Shown here: piece after piece, positions 41,451-50,256 of the stretch | Layout: each line of letters starts with the position of its first letter | Numbering within the stretch: the stretch's first letter is position 1 | NCBI RefSeq assembly: GCF_001542405.1 | Contig: NZ_LNCD01000086.1 | Location: 1-64,000 of the forward strand | Direction of reading: 5' to 3' | Source: Rhizobium altiplani | GTDB lineage: Bacteria; Pseudomonadota; Alphaproteobacteria; Rhizobiales; Rhizobiaceae | DNA: 64,000 bases | Notes under the pieces: generated by a model | What the model was told of the DNA's origin: nothing | The model's input: only the letters and a program-made list of their open reading frames with translations | Databases searched by the model: none | Program-made: the position numbers and the translations under genes

Positions 41451-41957
41451 ATGAACCACGCCGTTCTCGTGCGCGATGCCACCGAAGCCGACCTCCCGGC
41501 AATCCGCGATATTTATAATCACGCTGTCGAGCATACGACCGCCATCTGGAACGAAACTCTGGTTGATCTCGACAACCGCATCGAGTGGTTCAAGGCCCGC
41601 AAGGCAAAGGGCTTCCCGGTCATCGTTGCGGAGAAGGATGGCAAGGTCACAGGCTATGCCTCCTATGGTGACTGGCGAGCCTTCGACGGCTACCGCCACA
41701 CGGTCGAACACTCAGTCTATGTCGACAAGGATTGCCGCGGCGCGGGGATCGGCGAATTGCTGATGCGGGCGCTGATCGAGCGTGCCGCCGAGGCCAACAT
41801 CCACGTGATGATCGCCGGCATCGAGGCGGCAAACGCTGCGTCCATCAAACTGCACGAAAAGCTTGGTTTCCGCGTTGCCGGCACCTTCTCGGAGGTCGGC
41901 ACGAAGTTCGGCCGCTGGCTCGATCTGACTTGCATGGAGCTTAGGGTCACGAAGTGA
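41451..41957 (+). CDS. GNAT acetyltransferase, phosphinothricin/MnaT-like
   Basis: The 168-residue protein has the PAT/YncA pattern: VRDATEADLPAIRDIYNHAVEHTTAIWNE, then GYASYGDWRAFDGYRHTVEHSVYVDKDCRGAGIGELLM with the acetyl-CoA loop, then KLHEKLGFRVAGTFSEVGTKFGRWLDLTCMEL. Members acetylate phosphinothricin, methionine sulfone/sulfoximine or other amino acids. Its stop overlaps the GTG start of the next gene by four bases. Confidence 0.88.
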   Translation: MNHAVLVRDATEADLPAIRDIYNHAVEHTTAIWNETLVDLDNRIEWFKARKAKGFPVIVAEKDGKVTGYASYGDWRAFDGYRHTVEHSVYVDKDCRGAGIGELLMRALIERAAEANIHVMIAGIEAANAASIKLHEKLGFRVAGTFSEVGTKFGRWLDLTCMELRVTK

Positions 41958-42454
41958 GCCTCATCGTTCTCACTGGCGCTTCCGGATCGGGCAAGACGGC
42001 GATTTCCAAGGCGATCGCCGCTCGGTTCGCTGGTGAAATCGACGTCTACCATTTCGATGACATCGGCGTTCCCCCGCTCTCGCGGATGGCGGCGGACTAC
42101 GGCTCGCCAGCCGGATGGCAGCGGGCCATGACCTTCAAGTGGTTTGAGAGCCTCGCGGAGGCACAGCACTCCGGCCGAAATCAGTTGCTCGAAGGCCAGA
42201 TGCGCCTTGCATTTCTAGAAGAAGCGGCAACAGCAACAGGCATTGCCTATTTGCCGCTGCTGGCCGACTGCGATGACGAAACACGAACGCATCGCCTGGC
42301 GGTCGAACGCCGGCAGCCAGAGCTTGCCAACACCGAAATGATGATCTGGGCATCCTTCCTCCGCCGCGAGGCCGTGGCAAAGAAATGCGCGATATTGGAT
42401 ACGTCCCGCTTGTCGCTGGATGAAAGCGTCCAGGCAGTCGTCGAACGCTTCTAA
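41954..42454 (+). CDS. P-loop NTPase, nucleotide/small-molecule kinase-like
   Basis: The GTG start overlaps the previous stop (GTGA), so translation is coupled. The 166-residue protein has a Walker A motif GASGSGKT at 8-15, a DD pair near residue 35 (YHFDDIG) and a LADCDDETRTHRLAVERRQPE lid-like segment with several Arg residues. This is the layout of small kinases such as gluconate or adenylylsulfate kinases. The substrate cannot be assigned. Confidence 0.75.
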   Translation: MSLIVLTGASGSGKTAISKAIAARFAGEIDVYHFDDIGVPPLSRMAADYGSPAGWQRAMTFKWFESLAEAQHSGRNQLLEGQMRLAFLEEAATATGIAYLPLLADCDDETRTHRLAVERRQPELANTEMMIWASFLRREAVAKKCAILDTSRLSLDESVQAVVERF

Positions 42455-42456
42455 GC

Positions 42457-42479
42457 AGCTCGGACGCGAGCTTTTATTT
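42457..42479 (+). terminator. Terminator after the P-loop gene, possibly bidirectional
   Basis: AGCTCG-GACG-CGAGCT forms a 6-bp stem followed by TTTATTT. It begins two bases after the P-loop gene stop and overlaps the end of the convergent msrB gene. Confidence 0.55.
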
Positions 42480-42884
42480 CTCCGGCTCGAACACCATCGC
42501 GTGGCCGTTGATGCAGTAGCGCAGGCCGGTCGGCGGCGGACCATCGGGGAAGACATGCCCCAGATGGGCATCGCAAGTGCCGCAGCGGATCTCCGTGCGG
42601 ACCATGCCGTAGGTCGTATCGCGGAGTTCGGTCACCGCGTCGGGTGAGACAGCTTCGAAATAGCTCGGCCATCCGCAACCGGCATCAAACTTCGTGTCTG
42701 AGCGGAACAGCGGTGCATTGCAGCCGACGCAACGATAGAGTCCGGTTTCGAACGAATCCCAATAGGGGCCGGTAAAGGCACGCTCGGTGCCATGCTGGCG
42801 GGTGATCCGGTATTGCTCGGGAGTCAGCTGTTCCTTCCACTCCGCGTCGGTCTTGCGAACTTTGGCGATTGTCGTATCGGCCAT
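42474..42884 (-). CDS. msrB: Peptide-methionine (R)-S-oxide reductase
   Basis: The 136-residue enzyme repairs methionine-R-sulfoxide in proteins using thioredoxin. The zinc cysteines are Cys52/Cys55 (RCVGCN) and Cys101/Cys104 (RCGTCD). The catalytic Cys124 is in RYCINGHAM, and GCGWPSY and GHVFPDGPPPTG are the typical substrate-site blocks. The ATG at 42884 follows AAAGGAAC. No MsrA is fused or adjacent. Confidence 0.95.
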   Translation of the reverse strand: MADTTIAKVRKTDAEWKEQLTPEQYRITRQHGTERAFTGPYWDSFETGLYRCVGCNAPLFRSDTKFDAGCGWPSYFEAVSPDAVTELRDTTYGMVRTEIRCGTCDAHLGHVFPDGPPPTGLRYCINGHAMVFEPEK

Positions 42885-43269
42885 GGCTTGTTCCTTTCGC
42901 GCCGGGGGCGGCTTTGATTTTCGACAGCAATGTGGTGCGAAAGGTCGCATGGATCAAGGGATGCCGAGCTCGTCAAAGCGTCATCCCGTTCCGGCGAAAA
43001 CGGCGATGCCGTTGATATTTCGTTGATAAACCGATCGCCCCGGAGGTTTGAGGCGCCCTGGACAGAGTCTGTGACTATCGCTTCAATAGACGCTTCGAAG
43101 ATACTGCAAGGGGCTGACCGACCCGAGATGATCCGTTCCCTGTGAGTATCCTGCCGCTGCCGGTTGCTCCCGGTCGAACAAGACTTGTGACCGCGCTCCT
43201 GTTCTCGTAAACCTGACGGACTTCCGGCTTTCGCCGGCTCCACGAAGCACTGCCAGCAGAGGAGGGCAC
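42885..43269. other. 385-bp intergenic region before mrpA
   Basis: No convincing ORF is present between msrB and the divergent mrpA. A short CCGGC-TTTC-GCCGG hairpin without a T-run lies near 43222-43235, about 35 bases before mrpA, in its probable 5' leader. Promoters for both genes must be here, but I could not fix them by eye. Confidence 0.5.
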
Positions 43270-45648
43270 ATGGCCGGTGTCACGGCTTTGACATTTGCGG
43301 CCTTGTGTCTGCCACTTCTCGGCGCCGTTCTCGCTCCCTTTCTCGTTCGCGTCCTTGGGGCGAACGCCGCTTGGCTCTTGGCGCTTGCGCCGCTTTTGGC
43401 CTTTGCGCACTTCGCCAGCCTGCTGCCGGTCATAGCGGGCGGCGAGGTGATAACAGGCGGCTATGCCTGGGTGCCGAGCTTCGACCTCCGCTTTTCCTGG
43501 CTGCTCGACGGTCTTTCGCTGACCTTCGCGCTGCTGATTACCGGGATCGGCACGCTGATCGTCCTCTATTCGGGCGGATACATGAAGGGGCATCCGGATC
43601 AGGGGCGCTTCTTCTCCTTTATCTTCCTGTTCATGGGCGCCATGCTCGGCCTCGTCGTCTCGGACAGCCTGCTGATGCTCTTCATCTTCTGGGAACTGAC
43701 GTCGATTACCTCCTTCCTCTTGATCGGGTTCGACCACGAGCGCGAGGCAGCGCGTCGCGCCGCCCTGCAGGCGCTCGTCGTTACCGGCGGTGGCGGCCTG
43801 CTGCTGCTGGCGGGCCTGCTCCTGATCTGGAGCACGACAAACGCGACTGATTTGTCGACGCTGCTGCAATCCGGCGATCTGCTGCGTGGCAATCCATATT
43901 ATCTGGCGATCCTGATCCTCATCCTCTGTGGCGCCTTTACCAAATCGGCGCAGTTTCCGTTTCACTTCTGGCTGCCGAACGCGATGGAGGCGCCGACGCC
44001 GGTCTCGGCCTACCTGCATTCGGCAACGATGGTGAAGGCGGGCGTCTATCTCCTGATGCGCCTCAATCCCGTCATGGGCGGGACACCGGCCTGGGAGACC
44101 TTGCTGCCGCTCTTCGGCGGCGTGACGCTGGTCGTCGGCACGCTGCTTGCGATCCGCCAGACCGATCTCAAGCTGCAACTCGCCTATACGACCGTTTCCT
44201 CGCTTGGCCTTCTCGTGCTGTTGACCGGCTTCGGCGCGCCCTATGCCATAGAGGCCGCGGCGCTCTACCTCATGGCGCATTCGCTCTTCAAGGGTGCGCT
44301 GTTCATGGTTGCTGGCATCATCGACCATGAGACCGGCACGCGCGACATCACCAGACTGCGGGGCTTGAAAGCGGCGATGCCGCTGACCTTTGCGGCAGCA
44401 CTCGCCGCGGCTATTTCCATGGGCGGTCTGCCGCCGTTCTTCGGCTTCCTCGCCAAGGAAGAGATTTACGCCGCGCTGGCACATGCGGACCCGCGATCGA
44501 TTGTCTTTACGCTGGTTGCGGTCGGAGGTAATGCGCTGATGTTCGCGGTCGGCTTCGCTGTGGCGCTAAAGCCGTTTCTCGGACCGGTTCTTGCAACGCC
44601 CAAGCACCCGCATGAGGCACCGCCGTTGCTGTGGGTCGGTCCTGTCTTGCTGGCGCTATTGGGCCTGATGACTGCGGTGTTCTCCGCAACGGCGCACCAT
44701 TACATCTCGTCTCCAACGGCATCCGCCATCCGTGGATCGGCGAGCGTGCTCGAGATTTCCCTTATCCCGCATGTCGGCCTGCCGCTGCTTCTGTCCGCTC
44801 TTACGATTGCGCTAGGCACGCTCGCTTATTGGCGGATAGACCAGGCGCGTCTGGCCATGGCGACGGTACTGCGCAAGCTAGGACCGGGACCGGATCGTGG
44901 CTTCGATTACTTCATCGTGGGTCTGATTAGATTATCGATGCGCGTAACGCGGTTCGTCCAGCCGGGGCGACTTGAACTCTACATCACCTGCACCTTCCTC
45001 TGCCTTGCCGCAATCCTGCTCGTTCCCCTCTGGCTCTATGGCGAAATGCCGACGCTGCCTGTCTGGCCACGGCAGGTGCAGATCCACGAATGGGCCATCT
45101 TCCTGCTCGCCGTTCTTGGCCTGTTCAGCGTTGTCATTGCGCGCGACCGGCTGACGGCGATCGTCTCGCTTGGCATCCAGGGTTTCTCCGTCGCCATCAT
45201 CTTCCTGCTGTTCGGCGCGCCCGACCTGTCCTTCACGCAGTTCATGGTGGAGACCCTATCGGTCGTGATCCTGGCGCTTGTCATGACCCGCCTTCAATTG
45301 TCGCCGACCGATCGGCGGCCGCTCGGCCAGAAGATGTTCGACGGCTGTATCGCGATCGCCTGCGGCTCTGGCTTCGCGCTGCTTCTGATGAAAGCCACGC
45401 AGGGGCCGTTCAACAATGCGCTGACGGAGTTCTTCAACACTTACTCAAAGACCATCGCGCACGGCGCCAACGTCGTGAACGTCATCATCGTCGATTTCCG
45501 CGGCACCGATACGCTAGGCGAGATCGCGGTCGTCGCCATCACCGGCCTTGCGATCCTCGCCCTCATTCGCATCCGCGCGCAGACTGAGCGCAAGCTTGCC
45601 GAAAACGATCCTGACGCGCCCGAGGATCTGGGAGTCGAGCGCCCATGA
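43270..45648 (+). CDS. mrpA: Na+/H+ antiporter subunit A (Mrp/Pha type)
   Basis: The 792-residue protein has about 20 hydrophobic segments and the core of NuoL-like proton-pumping subunits: HFWLPNAMEAPTPVSAYLHSATMVKAGVYLL, and LMAHSLFKGALFMVAGIIDHETGTRD with lysines and histidines of the ion path. A MrpA-specific C-terminal extension (FDYFIVGLIRLSMRVTRFVQ onward) covers the DUF4040 region. It is the first gene of a seven-gene operon encoding a hetero-oligomeric antiporter for sodium/potassium tolerance and pH control. GGAGG precedes the ATG. A and B are separate genes here, unlike fused phaAB systems. Confidence 0.95.
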   Translation: MAGVTALTFAALCLPLLGAVLAPFLVRVLGANAAWLLALAPLLAFAHFASLLPVIAGGEVITGGYAWVPSFDLRFSWLLDGLSLTFALLITGIGTLIVLYSGGYMKGHPDQGRFFSFIFLFMGAMLGLVVSDSLLMLFIFWELTSITSFLLIGFDHEREAARRAALQALVVTGGGGLLLLAGLLLIWSTTNATDLSTLLQSGDLLRGNPYYLAILILILCGAFTKSAQFPFHFWLPNAMEAPTPVSAYLHSATMVKAGVYLLMRLNPVMGGTPAWETLLPLFGGVTLVVGTLLAIRQTDLKLQLAYTTVSSLGLLVLLTGFGAPYAIEAAALYLMAHSLFKGALFMVAGIIDHETGTRDITRLRGLKAAMPLTFAAALAAAISMGGLPPFFGFLAKEEIYAALAHADPRSIVFTLVAVGGNALMFAVGFAVALKPFLGPVLATPKHPHEAPPLLWVGPVLLALLGLMTAVFSATAHHYISSPTASAIRGSASVLEISLIPHVGLPLLLSALTIALGTLAYWRIDQARLAMATVLRKLGPGPDRGFDYFIVGLIRLSMRVTRFVQPGRLELYITCTFLCLAAILLVPLWLYGEMPTLPVWPRQVQIHEWAIFLLAVLGLFSVVIARDRLTAIVSLGIQGFSVAIIFLLFGAPDLSFTQFMVETLSVVILALVMTRLQLSPTDRRPLGQKMFDGCIAIACGSGFALLLMKATQGPFNNALTEFFNTYSKTIAHGANVVNVIIVDFRGTDTLGEIAVVAITGLAILALIRIRAQTERKLAENDPDAPEDLGVERP

Positions 45649-46064
45649 ACACGCTGATCTTCCGCACGATCACGCCGGTGTCGACGGCTCTGATGCTGCT
45701 CTTTTCCGTCTTTGTGCTCCTGCGCGGCCACAACGAGCCGGGCGGCGGCTTCATCGGTGGGTTGATTGCCGCCTCGGCGCTGGCGATCTTCGGCATTGCC
45801 CGCGGCGTCGGCGCCGTGCGCCGCGCCATCGTCTTCCATCCCCTGGCGATATCAGGGGCCGGACTGTTGATGTCCTGCTCCGCCGGTCTGCTGTCGGTCG
45901 TCTTTGCCGTGCCGTTCATGACCGGGCTGTGGATCTATCCAGAGATAGCCGGTGTCGAGGTGCCGCTCTCGACCGTCATGCTCTTCGATATCGGGGTCTA
46001 CCTGGTGGTCGTCGGTGCCATCACCTCGATCGCGCTGGCGCTTGAGGAAAGGGAGATCGAGTGA
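45645..46064 (+). CDS. mrpB: Na+/H+ antiporter subunit B
   Basis: A 139-residue membrane protein with four hydrophobic segments and the MrpB hallmark VLLRGHNEPGGGFIGGLIAASAL near the N-terminus. Its ATG overlaps the mrpA stop by four bases (ATGA), and its own stop overlaps mrpC. Confidence 0.95.
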   Translation: MNTLIFRTITPVSTALMLLFSVFVLLRGHNEPGGGFIGGLIAASALAIFGIARGVGAVRRAIVFHPLAISGAGLLMSCSAGLLSVVFAVPFMTGLWIYPEIAGVEVPLSTVMLFDIGVYLVVVGAITSIALALEEREIE

Positions 46065-46441
46065 TGGAGCCGCTGTTTGCGATCCTCGTCGGCCTGTTCT
46101 TCGCCGCCGCGATCTATCTGATGCTGTCGAAATTCTCGATCCGGATCATGCTCGGGATCGCCGTCCTCGGCAACGCGGTGAACCTGTTGCTGTTTACCGC
46201 AGGACGTTTGACGCGCGAGGTGCCGCCGATCATCGCGGCAAACCTCGATACGCTCCCTAACGGCGCCGCCAATCCGCTGCCGCAGGCGCTGATCCTGACG
46301 GCGATCGTCATTTCGTTTTCCTTCCTCGCCTTCCTGCTGGTGCTGACCTATCGCGCCTATCAGGAAATCGGCACCGACAACACCGACGAAATGCGTGTCG
46401 CCGAACCCGTCGATCCACCGCTGCCGCCGATGGGGTACTAG
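46061..46441 (+). CDS. mrpC: Na+/H+ antiporter subunit C
   Basis: A 126-residue NuoK-like subunit has three hydrophobic segments and LGIAVLGNAVNLLLFTAG in the conserved core, followed by DPLPQALILTAIVI-type sequence (here NPLPQALILTAIVISFS). It overlaps mrpB by four bases and abuts mrpD directly. Confidence 0.95.
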   Translation: MMEPLFAILVGLFFAAAIYLMLSKFSIRIMLGIAVLGNAVNLLLFTAGRLTREVPPIIAANLDTLPNGAANPLPQALILTAIVISFSFLAFLLVLTYRAYQEIGTDNTDEMRVAEPVDPPLPPMGY

Positions 46442-47998
46442 ATGGCGGCTCCGGTAAGCACGATCACCGATCTCTCGTCTGCGATGGTCACGGCACCTGT
46501 GCCGCTCGCCAACTGGCTCGTCATTGCACCCGTGGCGCTCTGTATTACATTCGGCGCCGCGCTGCTGATGATGCGCGGTTCGCTGCGGCTGCAGGCGCAG
46601 GTCGCCATTCCGGGCCTCGCTGGTCTGGTGTTGCTGGATGCCGCGCTATTGGCAAAGGTCGTCGCGGATGGTCCGCTGACCATGGTCATGGGGCGTTGGC
46701 TTCCGCCGTTCGGGATCGCCTTCACCGTCGATCTCTTCGGCGCTCTGATGGCCCTGGCCGCCGCCATCGCCGCGCTTGCCGGCGGCCTCTTCGCACTGAA
46801 GGACGTCACCGAAAGCGGCCGCCGATACGGTTTCTTTCCCTTCCTTTTGCTTCTGATGGCAGGCGTTTCCGGCGCGTTCCTGACAGGCGACGTCTTCAAC
46901 CTCTATGTCTGGTTCGAGGTGCTTCTCATTTCGTCCTTCGGGATGTTGATCCTCGGCTCCGAGCGCGGGCAGATCGACGGGGCCATGAAATATGCGGTGC
47001 TGAACCTGATCGGCACGACGCTGTTCCTGATCTCGGTCGGCATCGTCTACGCTGTCTTCGGCACGCTCAACATGGCCGATATCGCTGGCAAGGTGGAGAG
47101 TGTGCGCGACACCGCGCCGCTGATGACCCTGTCGGCCCTCTTGCTGCTGGCCTTTGCCATGAAGGCCGCTGCCTTTCCTGTCAACTTCTGGCTGCCGGCC
47201 TCCTATCATACGCCGCGCATCGTCGTGTCGGCACTGTTTGCCGGTCTGCTGACCAAGGTCGGCGTCTACGCCCTCATTCGCGTCATGGTCATGCTGCTGC
47301 CGATCGAGCGCGAACAATTGAGCCTTCTGATTGCGGCGGTGGGGGCAGCGACCATCGTCGTCGGCGCGCTTGGGGCGCTGGCGCAGGACGATATCCGCAA
47401 GCTCCTCGGCTATGTCGTGATCTCGGGCATCGGCAACATGCTGGTCGGCATAGCGCTAGGCACGCCCGGCGGCCTGTCCGGCGCGATCTTCTACGCGCTG
47501 CATTCGATGGTGCTGATGACGGCGCTCTATCTTCTCGCCGGGCAGGCTGCCGCCCTTGCCGGCAGTTTCTCGCTGACCGCGCTCGGCGGCCTCTATCGCA
47601 AGAGCGGCGGTTTTGCCGCGTTCTCTTTCATCCTCTTCGTCGCCGCGTGTGGGTTGCCGCCCTTTTCCGGCTTCTGGCCGAAGGTGATTTTGGTCAGAGC
47701 ATCGATCGACGTCGGCGCCTGGTGGCTGGCCGCCGCGATCCTGATCGGCGGCTTCCTGCTGACGGTCGTATTCGGACGCGTCTTCCTGCTCGCCTACTGG
47801 CGACCGGCAACGGCACCGCAGGCGGCAGTGTCAATCAGCTGGCAGGCGGGGCTGCCGCTTTTCATCCTGACAGCTATTGTCGTTGCTTTCGGCATCCTGC
47901 CCGAACAGCTGCTGGACATGGCGCAGGCTGCGGCGACCGGCCTCATCGATCCGACAGCTTATCTGCAGTCGGTCTTCCCGGATGGAGGGATGCCATGA
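46442..47998 (+). CDS. mrpD: Na+/H+ antiporter subunit D
   Basis: The 518-residue NuoN/NuoM-like subunit has about 14 hydrophobic segments. GDVFNLYVWFEVLLISSFGML contains the key Glu of TM5. AMKAAAFPVNFWLPASYHTPRIVVSALFAGLLTKVGVYAL carries the lysines of the proton channel. It starts immediately after the mrpC stop and overlaps mrpE at its end by four bases. Confidence 0.95.
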   Translation: MAAPVSTITDLSSAMVTAPVPLANWLVIAPVALCITFGAALLMMRGSLRLQAQVAIPGLAGLVLLDAALLAKVVADGPLTMVMGRWLPPFGIAFTVDLFGALMALAAAIAALAGGLFALKDVTESGRRYGFFPFLLLLMAGVSGAFLTGDVFNLYVWFEVLLISSFGMLILGSERGQIDGAMKYAVLNLIGTTLFLISVGIVYAVFGTLNMADIAGKVESVRDTAPLMTLSALLLLAFAMKAAAFPVNFWLPASYHTPRIVVSALFAGLLTKVGVYALIRVMVMLLPIEREQLSLLIAAVGAATIVVGALGALAQDDIRKLLGYVVISGIGNMLVGIALGTPGGLSGAIFYALHSMVLMTALYLLAGQAAALAGSFSLTALGGLYRKSGGFAAFSFILFVAACGLPPFSGFWPKVILVRASIDVGAWWLAAAILIGGFLLTVVFGRVFLLAYWRPATAPQAAVSISWQAGLPLFILTAIVVAFGILPEQLLDMAQAAATGLIDPTAYLQSVFPDGGMP

Positions 47999-48468
47999 TC
48001 GCCCTGTTGCTGAACGTGCTGCTCGCCATTGCCTGGGCGACCGTTACCGGCAGCGCGTCGCCGCACAACCTCCTCTTCGGTTTTGCGATCGGCGCCCTGT
48101 GCTTGTCCATCATCCGCGAACCCTATGGCAGCCGGGGATATCTTCGCCGGTCCTTCGCGATCGTGCGGCTTGCCCTTCTGTTTCTCAAGGAGTTGGCGAT
48201 CTCGGCCTGGAAGGTCGCCGTCACGGTGCTGACGCCCAACATGCGGCTACAACCCGGCATCTTCGCCTTTCCGCTGACCGTCGACCGCGATTTCGAGATC
48301 ACGCTTCTAGCCAACATGATCACCCTGACGCCGGGCACGCTGTCGGTCGATGTCTCCGACGATCGCAAGACGCTTTACGTGCATGCGCTGGATTGCGCCG
48401 ATCCCGAGGCGACCAAGCGCGATATCGCCAACGGTTTCGAGCGCCGGATCATGGAGGCATTTCGATGA
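47995..48468 (+). CDS. mrpE: Na+/H+ antiporter subunit E
   Basis: The 157-residue protein has hydrophobic segments at the N-terminus and an alpha/beta soluble tail. ANMITLTPGTLSVDVSDDRKTLYVHAL is the MrpE signature. It starts at the ATGA overlapping the mrpD stop. The open frame extends upstream inside mrpD, but that is a shadow of that gene. Confidence 0.94.
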   Translation: MIALLLNVLLAIAWATVTGSASPHNLLFGFAIGALCLSIIREPYGSRGYLRRSFAIVRLALLFLKELAISAWKVAVTVLTPNMRLQPGIFAFPLTVDRDFEITLLANMITLTPGTLSVDVSDDRKTLYVHALDCADPEATKRDIANGFERRIMEAFR

Positions 48469-48842
48469 TCTCCCCGTTTGCCATCATGTCCACGGCCGCC
48501 GCGGTTGCCCTGGTCATCCTCGGGGTTGCCTTTCTCCTGGCGGGATGGCGGGTCCTCGTCGGGCCGACGCTGCCCGACAGGATCCTGGCGCTCGATACAC
48601 TGTCAGGCACGGCAATCGGCTTCATCGCCGTATTGGCGGTCAAGACGGGCTTCAGCCTCTATATCGACATCGCCATTTCGCTGGGACTCGTCGCCTTTCT
48701 GGCAACGGTCGCCTTCGCGCGTTTCGTGATGTCGCGCGCTCCTGTCGCGGAACGGCACAGCGAAAAAAAGGCGCGTGCCCCGAAAAAGCCCAAAGTCGCG
48801 GCCAAACGCAGCGACAAGAATGGCAGGAAGGGCAAGAAATGA
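48465..48842 (+). CDS. mrpF: Na+/H+ antiporter subunit F
   Basis: The 125-residue protein has three hydrophobic segments with RVLVGPTLPDRILALDTLSGTAIGFIA, the MrpF signature. A strongly basic tail (about 95-125, many Lys) is longer than in typical MrpF of about 90-95 residues and is probably cytoplasmic. It overlaps both neighbours by four bases. Confidence 0.93.
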   Translation: MISPFAIMSTAAAVALVILGVAFLLAGWRVLVGPTLPDRILALDTLSGTAIGFIAVLAVKTGFSLYIDIAISLGLVAFLATVAFARFVMSRAPVAERHSEKKARAPKKPKVAAKRSDKNGRKGKK

Positions 48843-49171
48843 TGGACTATGCGATAGCGCTTGTTGTCGCTTTCCTTTTGCTGGCCGGTTCGTTGTTTGC
48901 GCTCGTTGCCGCACTCGGCGTCGTGCGGTTGCCGGATCTCTACACGCGCATGCACGCCGCTTCCAAGGCTGGAACGGTCGGTTCCGGCATGCTGCTTTTC
49001 GCCGCCGGTGTCGCCGCGGGCGAGGTTTCGGTCTTTGCGCGGGCGCTCGCCGGTTTCGTCTTCTTCCTGCTGACGGCGCCGGTCGCGGCGCACCTCCTTG
49101 CCAAGGCCGCGCACCAGTCTGGATACCGCCTCGGCCCCCAATCGGTGCGCGATGACCTCGCCAAAAGATGA
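48839..49171 (+). CDS. mrpG: Na+/H+ antiporter subunit G
   Basis: The 110-residue last subunit has three hydrophobic segments. GVVRLPDLYTRMHAASKAGTVGSG is the MrpG hallmark, and LTAPVAAHLLAKAAH follows near the end. Two adjacent ATGs (48839 and 48842) are possible starts. No strong terminator follows directly. An AT-rich region comes next. Confidence 0.94.
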   Translation: MMDYAIALVVAFLLLAGSLFALVAALGVVRLPDLYTRMHAASKAGTVGSGMLLFAAGVAAGEVSVFARALAGFVFFLLTAPVAAHLLAKAAHQSGYRLGPQSVRDDLAKR

Positions 49172-49612
49172 GAGCGCTTCCGATTCAGTATTTTAAGTTG
49201 ATTTTTGCACCCTTTTGCAGATTTCTTAATGGTTAATGTTTGGGTTTGTGGCAGGCAATTCTTGCGAAATAGACATTTTTCGGTAGATATATATGAAATA
49301 ATAATTGGCGTTTTCGTAAAACGGTGATAATTGGTGATCAAGTAGAGTTCTGATATTGAATTAGAATCACGTTGCTTATTTCCTCGTTGGCTTTGGATTT
49401 CAGTGTTTAATTGAGGAAGAAGGCTGCGTGGTAGCGTACTAATTCGAAATCGGGCAGTATAAGAACGGGTTTCGGCCTCAGGAATCTAGGGGTGGATTTC
49501 AGTTTTTCGAAACAGGTTGCCGTAGCCTGGGTTTTTTGCTGTTGGCTCTACGATGACGGTCTTGGCTGACGAGGCTTAGACCTTTGGAGCATTGAAACAG
49601 GAGAAACGTATT
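49172..49612. promoter_or_regulatory. AT-rich intergenic region upstream of mucR
   Basis: This 441-bp stretch is clearly richer in A and T than its surroundings and has no coding ORF. It contains ATAATTGG(C/T)G twice (49301-49310 and 49327-49336) flanking the inverted repeat CGTTTT-CGT-AAAACG (49309-49323), and several runs of T and A. MucR/Ros proteins bind AT-rich DNA with T-A steps and repress their own promoters, so this is the likely site of autoregulation. Confidence 0.6.
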
Positions 49613-50044
49613 ATGACGGATACTGCAGCCGGTAGCGGGCCGGAGTTGCTGGTCGAGCTCACCGCAGATATTGTTGCCGCCTATGTCAGCAACCACGTGG
49701 TCCCGGTTGGCGATCTCGCTAACCTGATTTCTGACGTGCATTCGGCACTTAGCAATACGTCGACGCCGCAAGCTGCAACGGCGGTTGTCGAGAAGCAGAA
49801 GCCGGCTGTATCGGTGCGTAAATCCGTTCAGGATGAACAGATCACATGCCTGGAGTGCGGCGGCAACTTCAAGTCGCTCAAGCGTCACCTGATGACCCAC
49901 CACAATCTCTCGCCGGAAGAGTACCGCGAGAAATGGGAGCTCCCCGTCGACTACCCGATGGTAGCGCCGGCCTATGCCGAAGCGCGCTCGCGCCTCGCAA
50001 AGGAAATGGGGCTCGGCCAGCGTCGCAAGCGCGGCCGCGGCTGA
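49613..50044 (+). CDS. mucR: Ros/MucR-family zinc-finger transcriptional regulator
   Basis: A 143-residue protein has an N-terminal oligomerisation region (ELLVELTADIVAAYVSNHVVPVGDLANLISDVHSAL) and a Ros-type zinc finger: Cys79, Cys82, His92 and His96/His97 in CLECGGNFKSLKRHLMTHH. The conserved LSPEEYREKWELPVDYPMVAPAYAEARS follows. MucR controls exopolysaccharide synthesis, motility and symbiosis genes in rhizobia, acting as an H-NS-like silencer. AGGAG precedes the ATG at 49613, and an earlier in-frame ATG (49592) is less likely. Confidence 0.95.
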   Translation: MTDTAAGSGPELLVELTADIVAAYVSNHVVPVGDLANLISDVHSALSNTSTPQAATAVVEKQKPAVSVRKSVQDEQITCLECGGNFKSLKRHLMTHHNLSPEEYREKWELPVDYPMVAPAYAEARSRLAKEMGLGQRRKRGRG

Positions 50045-50070
50045 TCGTTGCCAAGGATTTGATCCTGTAG

Positions 50071-50101
50071 AGCCGGGCGGAAGCCCGGCTTTTGTGTTTT
50101 T
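50071..50101 (+). terminator. Rho-independent terminator of mucR
   Basis: AGCCGGGC-GGAA-GCCCGGCT (8-bp stem, tetraloop) followed by TTTGTGTTTTT, 26 bases after the stop. Confidence 0.9.
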
Positions 50102-50256
50102 GGTCGGGGAAGAAATGGGGAAAATAATCCTATTTGTTTTCGCCTGTTAAAGAAAATGAACAATGGGATCAGCAGAAAATTGCGCCGTCGCGTTTTTGTT
50201 CGTACTCGCAGCCGTGTAGAGCATAGGAAATAAGTCCTATTCGTAGGAGTGTTCAT

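Noticed and set aside
43075..44484. 469-codon minus-strand ORF opposite mrpA
   Set aside because: It is antisense to mrpA, with Gln/Arg/Glu-rich composition and no domain.
43270..46064. Fused mrpA-mrpB subunit as in some rhizobial pha operons
   Set aside because: mrpA has its own stop at 45648 and mrpB its own ATG overlapping it, so the subunits are separate here.
46696..48468. Single 590-codon ORF covering mrpD and mrpE
   Set aside because: Only the last 157 codons (from 47995) are real. The rest is an out-of-frame reading of mrpD.
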